Source: an uncultured Pirellulaceae bacterium
Lineage (GTDB): Bacteria > Planctomycetota > Planctomycetia > Pirellulales > Pirellulaceae
Assembly (NCBI GenBank): GCA_934278005.1
Contig: CAKQWG010000005.1
Coordinates: 1-42,797 of the forward strand
Reading direction: 5' to 3'
DNA length: 42,797 nt
The notes beneath the pieces were generated by a model. The model saw nothing but the letters and a program-made list of their open reading frames with translations, was not told the origin of the DNA and made no database searches. How positions within the stretch are numbered: position 1 is the stretch's first letter; each line of letters begins with the position of its first letter. Positions 33,188 to 40,616 of the stretch are shown here, piece by piece. The position numbers were made by a program, and so were the translations under genes.

Positions 33188-34509
33188 ACGTCCCACAACG
33201 ATTGACCACCGCCGATGCGTTGGCCGCAGCACAAGAGACGCGCAGCCTAGAGCTTGGCCAAAACATTCTGGGGTGTGTCCCCGGCATGTTTCAAAAATAC
33301 TTTGATGGACGGGCCGCGCTCGTCGTCTCGGATAGCAATACTTACTCAGCCGCCGGTCAGGCGGTGCTGGGAGCCATTCGCGAATGTGGACTTCCGACAC
33401 TTGAGCCGTTTGTCTTTACCGACGACGACTTGTACGCTGAACATCGATTTGTTCAGCGACTAGAAGAGTCGCTCGGCAAGCATTCAGCTATTCCCATTGC
33501 GGTCGGAGCGGGGACTATTAACGATGTGGTGAAACTAGCTGCCCACCGCTGCGGCAGACAGTACCTGTGCGTAGCCACGGCCGCTTCCATGGACGGCTAC
33601 ACTGCCTATGGATCGTCGATCACTTACGAAGGCTCCAAGCAGACCTTTGACTGCCCAGCGCCGATTGGCGTCATCGCCGATCTAGAGGTTATTGCGGCCG
33701 CGCCCGCTGAAATGAAAGCTTGGGGTTACGCGGATTTGATTGCAAAGGTTACCGCCGGAGCAGATTGGATCGTCGCCGATTTGCTAGGCGTCGAACCGAT
33801 CGTCGAACTACCTTGGAACATTGTCCAGGGAGGACTGCGGCAGGCCGTGTGCGATCCGGCCGGTATTGCTTCTGGCACCCCTGAGGCGTTGACGGGTTTA
33901 GTCGAGGGCTTAATGCTTGGCGGATTCGCCATGCAGGCTATGCGATCCAGCCGTCCCGCGTCAGGTGCGGAGCATCAGTTCAGTCACCTGTGGGATATGC
34001 AGCATCACACCTACAACGGGCAGGCTCCTTCCCACGGCCAAAAGGTTGGCGTCGCCACCGTGGCAGTCACCGCGCTGTATGAGCAGTTGTTAGATTGCCC
34101 TAGAATGCCGATCTCTCCAGCCGAAGCTGTTGCGCTGTGGCCCTCGGCCGCCGCGCACGCTCAGGCGATCGACGCGCTGTTTGATGATCCGACCCTGCGC
34201 GAGCTAGCCCAGCGAGAAACGCAGGCCAAAGCGATCGACCGCGACGCTCTGCTCGTACAACTAACGCAGCTCGAGCAGCGTTGGCCCGAGTTGTGCGATC
34301 GCTTGCGAGAACAACTGATTCCACTGGATCAGCTGCAGGACATGCTGCGCCAAGTCGGCGCGCCTACGGAACCCGAGCAGATCGGTATCACGGCCGAGCG
34401 GCTGCAGCAGAGCTTCCGACAAGCGCAGATGATTCGTCGCCGCTTTACCGTACTCGACCTAGCGCTGCGTCTTGGGCAGCTCGAGCAGTGGGCAAGTCGA
34501 GTATCATAG
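33184..34509 (+). CDS. araM: sn-Glycerol-1-phosphate dehydrogenase (AraM/EgsA family)
   Basis: Encodes 441 residues of the iron/nickel-type alcohol dehydrogenase superfamily. The NAD-binding segment VGAGTINDVVKLAAHR (107-122), ATAASMDGYTAYGSSI, and metal ligands D184 (WGYADLIAKV), H264 (SGAEHQFSHLWDM) and H284 (PSHGQKVGV) match AraM and archaeal G1P dehydrogenases. The family interconverts DHAP and sn-glycerol-1-phosphate. The start is GTG 33184, overlapping the GDPD stop. In Bacillus subtilis the same family sits in the arabinose operon. It could oxidise G1P released from lipids or polymers, make G1P for ether-type lipids, or act on another polyol phosphate. No prenyl-glyceryl-phosphate synthase is seen here. 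Confidence 0.9.
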   Translation: MNVPQRLTTADALAAAQETRSLELGQNILGCVPGMFQKYFDGRAALVVSDSNTYSAAGQAVLGAIRECGLPTLEPFVFTDDDLYAEHRFVQRLEESLGKHSAIPIAVGAGTINDVVKLAAHRCGRQYLCVATAASMDGYTAYGSSITYEGSKQTFDCPAPIGVIADLEVIAAAPAEMKAWGYADLIAKVTAGADWIVADLLGVEPIVELPWNIVQGGLRQAVCDPAGIASGTPEALTGLVEGLMLGGFAMQAMRSSRPASGAEHQFSHLWDMQHHTYNGQAPSHGQKVGVATVAVTALYEQLLDCPRMPISPAEAVALWPSAAAHAQAIDALFDDPTLRELAQRETQAKAIDRDALLVQLTQLEQRWPELCDRLREQLIPLDQLQDMLRQVGAPTEPEQIGITAERLQQSFRQAQMIRRRFTVLDLALRLGQLEQWASRVS

Positions 34510-34608
34510 TACTGCGCTCAGTGTGAGGTTATTCAGTCTGTGCGGCTCGTTGGGCGCGCGGTTTAACGATGACGACCACGCTCGTCGCACTTCATAAGGA
34601 GCTAGTCC

Positions 34609-35877
34609 ATGTTCCATCGCCGTAGCTTCCTGGGAGCCATCCCGGCCAGCGCCCTGGCCATCACGACCGTTGGCACACCTCGCTTAGCTGGCGCGCAGCA
34701 GTCCACGGACAATGAACAAATCATTGCCAGCCCGCCGGTCGTTCAGAACCCAAGACCGGACAGCTTCGGAGTGGGTATCGCTGTTAACAGTTTAGCGACC
34801 GCCTGGGTGGAATATGGTTTGGCCGAGGATGACTTGCGCTACACGGCGCGGGCGGCTCACCATGGTTTGATACAGGCCGACGATCAAGCGCTGTACATCC
34901 GCGTCAATCACAGACAAGTGCTGCCCACCGATCGCCCGATATTCTACCGGGTCGTGGTGCAGGGTCTGCGATATATTAGCGCTTATGAATTGGAACGCGG
35001 CGATCCGCAGGCCACGCCAACATTCGCTCTGCGGCTGCCTAGCCCACAGGCCGAGCAACTGCGCGTCGTATCGATCAATGATACGCACGAGAACTTGCCC
35101 ACAATTGTCCGATTGCATGAAGAGATTGAGAAGCTCGCGCCCGACTTGTTGATTTGGAATGGCGATACCTGCAACGACTTCAATCAACCAAAGGCAACCG
35201 AGCAAATCCTACTGAATCCTGCTCAGAATCTTTCGCTGAGCTGGGCTAGTACGCGGCCGCTATTGTTTTCCAATGGCAATCACGACGTTCGCGGCCAGCG
35301 CGCCCGCGAAGTTTCCAAGTCGTTTGCAGGTTGTCCTGAGTCGCCAGAATTGCCCTACAACCAAGCTCTGCGGTTTGGACCGCTAGCTATTATCACGCTG
35401 GACAGCGGTGAGGACAAACCCGATCACCATCCGGTGTTTGCAGGTACCGCCGCCTACGAACCCTATCGCGAGCGACAAGCAGCGTGGCTAAAACAAATTG
35501 TGGCGCAGCCCGAGATCGCCTCGGCACCCATGAAGATCGCCACAGTTCATATCCCGCTGCGTGGACTCGAAGGCCAGCCCGATGGAACGACTCTCGATCG
35601 CTTCGCATACTACAGTGGCTTCGGTGCCAAGCTGTGGTTGCCGACGCTCAAGCAAGCCAGCTTCAATGCCATCCTCTCAGGGCACACCCACTCACACCGG
35701 CTCGATGGCCCCACCGACGACATGCCCGTGTTTCAATTTGTCGGCGGTGGTCCCAAGCCAGACCAAGCCACGCTGACAGTCATCGAATCCAGTCAGTCCG
35801 ACTCAGCGGCTGAGCTTGAGATCCGCATCGTCGATTTGGACGGCAAGGTGCTGCACCGCAATCAGTGGTCAGCCTAG
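34609..35877 (+). CDS. Tat-exported metallophosphoesterase
   Basis: Encodes 422 residues. The N-terminus HRRSFLGAIPASALAI is a Tat signal with cleavage near AGAQ. A beta-rich N-terminal domain (about 40-145) resembles the fibronectin-like part of purple acid phosphatases. The calcineurin-type domain has the metal-binding motifs INDTHEN (D158, H160), WNGDTCND (D186), SNGNHDVRG (N224, H225) and GHTHSHR near the end. It should release phosphate from monoesters or diesters outside the cytoplasm. AAGGAG lies seven bases before the ATG. It ends one base before the convergent DUF488 stop. It probably completes the phosphate-processing arm of the cluster. Confidence 0.88.
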   Translation: MFHRRSFLGAIPASALAITTVGTPRLAGAQQSTDNEQIIASPPVVQNPRPDSFGVGIAVNSLATAWVEYGLAEDDLRYTARAAHHGLIQADDQALYIRVNHRQVLPTDRPIFYRVVVQGLRYISAYELERGDPQATPTFALRLPSPQAEQLRVVSINDTHENLPTIVRLHEEIEKLAPDLLIWNGDTCNDFNQPKATEQILLNPAQNLSLSWASTRPLLFSNGNHDVRGQRAREVSKSFAGCPESPELPYNQALRFGPLAIITLDSGEDKPDHHPVFAGTAAYEPYRERQAAWLKQIVAQPEIASAPMKIATVHIPLRGLEGQPDGTTLDRFAYYSGFGAKLWLPTLKQASFNAILSGHTHSHRLDGPTDDMPVFQFVGGGPKPDQATLTVIESSQSDSAAELEIRIVDLDGKVLHRNQWSA

Positions 35878-35878
35878 C

Positions 35879-36436
35879 TCACTCCGCAGCCGTGTCGCAG
35901 ACTGCTTCATCGGCGGGATAGGTAATGCTGGTCCCATCGACTTTGGCCATGGAGGACAACTTGTGCTCTTTGGCACTCGTCAAGCTCATGATGTCGCGCA
36001 CCTCATAGCCGCGCACGATTAGCGCATCGGCGATCAGCGAACGGTGGCAACGCCAGGGGACCGCTTCGGCGCACATGATTGCCGCCGGCTTTTCTTGCGC
36101 GAGGTCCATCAATTGCTCCAGCGCTTCAGCGAACTCGGGTGTCTGCATGTAATCGGCATAGCCGCGGAAGGACTTGTTGCGCCAAGCCGCATTGGGCGAG
36201 TTGGGCCGCGAGTGTCGCAGCCCTCCCAGAGCCTTGATGTGACGGTAATTGAGCCGTCGATTGTGTAGCGATTTTGACAACGCGTCGCGATTGAACTGCG
36301 GATTATGGCGCGAGCGAGGCACCGTGCGCACATCGACCAGGCGCTGCACACCGAACCTGCGCAGCAGGGCTACTAATTCCTCCAAGCTTCTGGTGGAATG
36401 TCCGATCGTGAAAACAACTGGCTTTTTCTTTGGCAT
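35879..36436 (-). CDS. DUF488 family protein
   Basis: Encodes 185 residues. The DUF488 pattern is clear: FTIGHSTRSLEELVALL, LVDVRTVPRSRHNPQFN, ALGGLRHSRPNSPN, GYADYM and the Cys-containing AIMCAEAVPWRCHRSLIADA. The family's biochemical role is not established; the conserved Cys/Arg/His cluster suggests a phosphate or nucleotide ligand. The ATG is 36434-36436; the longer open frame upstream covers the divergent spacer and DoxX gene and is not coding. It is divergent from doxX and shares a 48-base spacer with it. Confidence 0.88.
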   Translation of the reverse strand: MPKKKPVVFTIGHSTRSLEELVALLRRFGVQRLVDVRTVPRSRHNPQFNRDALSKSLHNRRLNYRHIKALGGLRHSRPNSPNAAWRNKSFRGYADYMQTPEFAEALEQLMDLAQEKPAAIMCAEAVPWRCHRSLIADALIVRGYEVRDIMSLTSAKEHKLSSMAKVDGTSITYPADEAVCDTAAE

Positions 36437-36484
36437 AATTATATACTCGCGAGTGTCTATTTCTATATATTCTAGGTCACCGGC
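36437..36484. promoter_or_regulatory. Short divergent promoter region with 10-bp palindrome
   Basis: Only 48 AT-rich bases separate the divergent DUF488 and doxX starts. They contain the perfect palindrome ACTCGCGAGT (36445-36454) flanked by TATA-like tracts on both sides. A single regulator could control both promoters from this site (inference). Confidence 0.5.
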
Positions 36485-36937
36485 ATGTCCGACCCAACCG
36501 CAGCTAAGCACAAGCAACCTACAGCCACCCTCACTGCGTGGGCCAGCGTGGCGGTGCGAGTGGCCCTCGCGGCGGCGTTTCTTTCCGCGGTAGCTGACCG
36601 CTTTGGGTTGTGGGGCGGCCCGGGCAGTCAAGGCGTCGCCTGGGGGAGTATAGAAAACTACGAGAGTTACGTGGGTCAACTGGCGTGGTTCGCACCGGCA
36701 GCCCTCGTTCCCGTGCTGGGATGGATCGCGACGATAGCCGAGATCAGCATTGCGGCTGGGTTGCTGATCGGCTGGCAGCTCCGCTGGTTTGCACTGGCAG
36801 CTAGCCTGCTGCTGCTCGCGTTCGCTGTGGCGATGGGCGGAGCACTGGGTCCCAAGCCGCCGCTCGATTACTCCGTGCTCTCAGCCGCCGCCGCTGCCTT
36901 GTTGTTGTTCGCGATCGATGGTCTCGTTAAGCGGTAG
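36485..36937 (+). CDS. DoxX-family membrane protein
   Basis: Encodes 150 residues with four hydrophobic helices (about 18-38, 60-85, 88-120, 128-147). The pattern VALAAAFLSAVADRFGLWG, then WFAPAALVPVLGWIATIAEI and GGALGPKPPLDYSVLSAAAA is typical of small DoxX/DoxD-type proteins, whose roles range from quinone redox partners to unknown. The last 57 bases overlap the 3' end of the convergent lipase-like gene. Confidence 0.8.
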   Translation: MSDPTAAKHKQPTATLTAWASVAVRVALAAAFLSAVADRFGLWGGPGSQGVAWGSIENYESYVGQLAWFAPAALVPVLGWIATIAEISIAAGLLIGWQLRWFALAASLLLLAFAVAMGGALGPKPPLDYSVLSAAAAALLLFAIDGLVKR

Positions 36938-37921
36938 AAGATTTTCAACATGCTGCTCAAACTGACCGCTGCGCAGAAACGAGAGTGTGGCGGCCTGCAC
37001 GACTGGGTAATGCGGCATGAACTGATGCAACCCTTTGGTCTTCCACAGTCCAGCCGAGCCCTCTAGCTGTTGCGTACTGAGCGAGAGCAGCCCATCATCA
37101 TCGCCCGGCACGCGCAGCGAGTAGCCCATAGCTGTCCCTCGAATGCCGACCACAATACCGAACTCAAATGGCGGTACATCCAATTGCTGTTCGAGTAGCG
37201 GCCAATCGAGTTCCGGTGCTAGTTGGTCCACGGCCGGTCCGATCATCAGCCGTAGCAGACCTCGGTAGGCGACGGCATTAGCCACATCAGCCCCATGATT
37301 TGGTGGAGAGATCATGACCATCCGCTCAAATGTCAACGGCGGCTGGCGCTGCTGCACACGTAGTTTGTACAGCAGGTGGCGGACGACGATGTTTCCCATA
37401 CTGTGCGCTACAAAGCTCACCTTCCGCACGCCGCGCAAATTCCTGAGCACGCTCTCTAACGCGTAAGCTTGCTCCTGCACCGGGCCCTGGGTTGAAGCGT
37501 ATCCGAAATTGAGAACGGTCAGGCCCTCTTGCTCCGCCAGGTAATCCTTGATGGATTGCATGCTCGCGCGACTGCCACGCAAGCCGTGCAGGCAGATCAC
37601 CACGTGCGCAGTCATGCTAGGCACGGCACCGCAGTCGCGCCACCGCTGCAGCTCGCCGTAGCACTGTTGCATATCGCCGAAAGCTAATCGCCGCTCCTGT
37701 GGGTCGAGCAAGCGGACATGACCAAAGATAGCATGCCGTTGGATGCGCCAATCCCCATCGATGATCACATCTGTCCAGACACCATCGGAGCTGACCTGCG
37801 GGGCCTCGGCGCGAGGGGGATGCAGTGCTTGATGTAGACCATCAAAAGCCGCCAAGTCGCCGCAAGTGCACAGCAATATTGCGCTCGCTAGAAGAATTCG
37901 CGCTGTGGACTGCGGTGCCAT
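36881..37921 (-). CDS. Exported alpha/beta hydrolase (lipase-like)
   Basis: Encodes 346 residues. A signal peptide covers about 1-24 (ARILLASAILLCTCGDLAAF). The lipase features are CLHGLRGSRASM (oxyanion region), nucleophile elbow VAHSMGNIVVRHLLY and ISPPNHGADVANAVA as in triacylglycerol lipases; the C-terminal catalytic His is probably in HQFMPHYPVV. It should act on esters outside the cytoplasm. The last 19 codons overlap doxX on the other strand, and the final QQQGSGGG tail is probably dispensable. Confidence 0.82.
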   Translation of the reverse strand: MAPQSTARILLASAILLCTCGDLAAFDGLHQALHPPRAEAPQVSSDGVWTDVIIDGDWRIQRHAIFGHVRLLDPQERRLAFGDMQQCYGELQRWRDCGAVPSMTAHVVICLHGLRGSRASMQSIKDYLAEQEGLTVLNFGYASTQGPVQEQAYALESVLRNLRGVRKVSFVAHSMGNIVVRHLLYKLRVQQRQPPLTFERMVMISPPNHGADVANAVAYRGLLRLMIGPAVDQLAPELDWPLLEQQLDVPPFEFGIVVGIRGTAMGYSLRVPGDDDGLLSLSTQQLEGSAGLWKTKGLHQFMPHYPVVQAATLSFLRSGQFEQHVENLLPLNETIDREQQQGSGGG

Positions 37922-38026
37922 GCTGGTGTATTGACTCGAAAGCGAATGCTAGTTGCCCTAGATAAACGGCCATCCATGCATTTTGAAGTGTAGAACATGC
38001 TTTGCGCATCGGCGCCCGAAGCGTTC

Positions 38027-38132
38027 TAAGCATCCTGCTTGCCGTCCGGTGGGGTAAGCATCCTGCTTGCCGCTTAGGAAGCAGATTTTCGCAAGCTAGA
38101 AGCTTACGCCACTTTTTCGCAAGCTAGAAGCT
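38027..38132. repeat. Cluster of two related intergenic repeats, partly inverted
   Basis: TAAGCATCCTGCTTGCCG occurs at 38027-38044 and 38055-38072. TTTCGCAAGCTAGAAGCT occurs at 38087-38104 and 38115-38132. The reverse complement of the second type (GTAAGCTTCTAGCTTGC) matches the first (GTAAGCATCCTGCTTGC) at 14 of 17 positions, so the cluster can fold into a long imperfect hairpin. It fills the 250-base spacer between the lipase-like gene and the large repeat protein. No gene is seen in the spacer. Confidence 0.88.
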
Positions 38133-38171
38133 CGGCCCACCGCAGCGGAACGTCAGCAAGGGTTCCGCGCG

Positions 38172-40565
38172 TTATCGAACGCGGGCTTCGATCGCATCGA
38201 GCACCGCGCCCAAACTGGCAGCGGTAGCTGGATCGTTAGCCCCGAGCGCATTGTAAACGTCATAGACTCTAAGCACTTCCTCGCGTCCTAGATTCATCCC
38301 AAAGCGATCGACTGAAGCGGTGAATTCATGGGCAGCACGCAGGCGTTCGGCGGCCGTCAGACTGCTACTGCTAGCCAGTGCGACGAGCTGCATTTGACTG
38401 TCCGCGGTGCCGAGTGCTGCCAACAGTGCGAGGCGTGAGGCGATGGGCATGCTGCGGCCGATGCCGCCCAGTTCGGACCGCCAATCGTTGAGCGGATAAA
38501 ACGCGTAGAGGTCGCGATCGCTGGCGATCTTAGATAAAAACTCGCCACCAATTTCGGCGAAGCGATTTCTATCCTCGCTGGAGAATGGCTGCGTATCGAG
38601 TTGTCCCATGAGCCGGTCGATCACCTGCTGCATCTGCTGTGGACCGCGCGAGAGCTGGGCTGAGACCACGCCAGGCATTTGACCGATCAGACGGCGTTCG
38701 TGCTGGTACAGCTCGTCGGTCAGGACAGCAATCGGCAGTGCACGACTTCGCTCGGCCGTTCGCAACCGCTGCAGTAGCTCAAACACGCTTTGGTCGGACA
38801 TGCGGTCGACGACCAGCACCATTTCGATGGGCTGCAGGCCATCGAGCGCAAGCAGTCCGCTGCGGGCAGAATCGGCGGTGGTGACCTGAGCGCCGACCTG
38901 CTGCTCCAATTGTTGCTGGGCCGCCTGACGCAGCTCAGCGCTGCGTCCGATGACCAAAGCGTGCGGGCCGCTGGTCAGACGCGCCATCTCAACGGCAACC
39001 TCTAGAGATTTTTCGGCCCCACCAAAGCTTTGCTGAGGATCCAGCTTGGCAATCTGCTCGAGCGCTAAGTAGCGAATTACTGGACGGGAATCACCCAGCA
39101 GGCGTGTCAGGAAGTCGAGCGGTATTAAATAGTTGCCTGGAGCATGTTGAGCCAACATTTGTACCGAGCGCACCGCCGCGCCGTGCAGTTGCAATTCGCT
39201 GGCCCGATCGAACACGCGAATCCAGAACGCGGCTTCGTCGGAGGCCACCTGATCTAAATCAGCTAAATAAGCGGCCGGGTCTGCAGCCGGCCACAGACTC
39301 GGCTGGACGCGATAGGCACGCTGCAGGATGACGGCTGAACTTTCGACCAGATCGTCATTGGTAGCGCGTGTCAGATTCAAGCGATGCGCGGCCACGCGGG
39401 CTAACTGCTCGAGCTGGCGTTCCTCGGGCGATCCGTTGACTTGTACTATCGATTTGCCGTCACCCGTTGGTCGCCAGATGGGCTCTTCGATAACCACAGG
39501 CAGAGCCGCTCGCGACTGTTGATAGTCCTCTAAGCGACTTGCGAAACGCTCAGCCAAATACTTTTCGATTGCGATGGGCGTAGGGACTTTGGAATATTTG
39601 CGGAGTACGATCTCGGCCAAAGCGGCGCGGTGCTCGGGTGTGAGCTGCGTGCTTTGCAAGCCGGCCGCAACTTCGCTGGAAAATTCACTGCCAGGAATTT
39701 CGGCGATGCCCAGATAGACTCGAGCGGCGCGCTGTGGGTCTTTAATCAGGCAAGCGGCGCGCAGCGCATCGCGGCCCGTACTACCGAATTGGGCGATTGT
39801 TCCAGCCAGCATACCCGCATCGACGTTGGCACTGCCGTCGAACAATCGCTCCAGCAAGCGAGTGATCGCTGCGGGCCCACCCTCCTGCAACCGCAACTGC
39901 GCCAAGCGACGCTCGCCGGGTTGCGGGTGCGCTAATTTCTCGATCCAATTATCGAGCCAAGCTGGATCGCGAGCCAGCGTGCCTTGGGCGGCCACAATGC
40001 TATCGAGTAGTTTGCGTTGCTCTTCGCTCAATCCCGCTTCATCCACCGACAGTCGGAACCAGAGCGATTCGCCTCCCGCACTGGCAAGCTGAGCCAATTG
40101 CGGCAAGTCCCACTGTTTGCCAGCGATTTCGTCCAACAGGCGGCGCACCTCATCCCAACGCTTCAAACGCACGACCCACGTCAATCCCTCGGCCATTTCC
40201 TCGGGCGTTTGAGGTGGCGTCTCGCGCAACAGGCGAATGATAGGATTGGGATCTTGCTCGGTGGGAGCTGTCGCCGTTGCGGCGGCGGCCGGCGCAGCTT
40301 CCGCCGCCGGTGCAGCTTGACCAAAGCCACCGAAGGGTGAGGCTGCATCGGCCGGACCGCCAAATGGATTGTCCGTAGCCGCCCCGCCGCCGAACGGATC
40401 CTGAGCCGGTACAGTTGCTGCTAAGCCCAGCGCTAATACGATCCCCGCCGCGCCAGCCACGGGAAGACGCCCGGATCGGCAGTCAATTAAACACTTCGGC
40501 CACCGGAATGTACTCGCCAGGGCAATATAAGAGGTTGCCCAAGTTGGATTAGAAAAACGACTCAT
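38172..40565 (-). CDS. Large exported helical-repeat protein with receiver-like C-terminal domain
   Basis: Encodes 797 residues. A hydrophobic segment (about 35-54, ending VPAQ) looks like a signal peptide with an unusually long N-region, so the true start may be later. Three PFGG motifs and an Ala-rich tract follow (55-105), then hundreds of residues of HEAT-like helical pairs. A segment near 540-660 resembles a response-regulator receiver: ALVIGRSAEL, the strand-plus-Asp VLVVDRMSDQSVFELLQRLR and LPIAVLTD. The acidic pair after strand 1 is missing, so it is likely a pseudo-receiver. A receiver fold outside the cytoplasm would be odd. Function unknown. It is downstream of argH on the same strand. 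Confidence 0.65.
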   Translation of the reverse strand: MSRFSNPTWATSYIALASTFRWPKCLIDCRSGRLPVAGAAGIVLALGLAATVPAQDPFGGGAATDNPFGGPADAASPFGGFGQAAPAAEAAPAAAATATAPTEQDPNPIIRLLRETPPQTPEEMAEGLTWVVRLKRWDEVRRLLDEIAGKQWDLPQLAQLASAGGESLWFRLSVDEAGLSEEQRKLLDSIVAAQGTLARDPAWLDNWIEKLAHPQPGERRLAQLRLQEGGPAAITRLLERLFDGSANVDAGMLAGTIAQFGSTGRDALRAACLIKDPQRAARVYLGIAEIPGSEFSSEVAAGLQSTQLTPEHRAALAEIVLRKYSKVPTPIAIEKYLAERFASRLEDYQQSRAALPVVIEEPIWRPTGDGKSIVQVNGSPEERQLEQLARVAAHRLNLTRATNDDLVESSAVILQRAYRVQPSLWPAADPAAYLADLDQVASDEAAFWIRVFDRASELQLHGAAVRSVQMLAQHAPGNYLIPLDFLTRLLGDSRPVIRYLALEQIAKLDPQQSFGGAEKSLEVAVEMARLTSGPHALVIGRSAELRQAAQQQLEQQVGAQVTTADSARSGLLALDGLQPIEMVLVVDRMSDQSVFELLQRLRTAERSRALPIAVLTDELYQHERRLIGQMPGVVSAQLSRGPQQMQQVIDRLMGQLDTQPFSSEDRNRFAEIGGEFLSKIASDRDLYAFYPLNDWRSELGGIGRSMPIASRLALLAALGTADSQMQLVALASSSSLTAAERLRAAHEFTASVDRFGMNLGREEVLRVYDVYNALGANDPATAASLGAVLDAIEARVR

Positions 40566-40616
40566 CGATACTCGCAGGCTGCTGCTAGGGACTAGATTGC
40601 CGCGGACGCTAATCTT

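Noticed and set aside
36437..36679. Longer DUF488 protein starting at 36679
   Set aside because: The extension runs through the divergent spacer and the doxX gene; the conserved domain begins right after the ATG at 36436.
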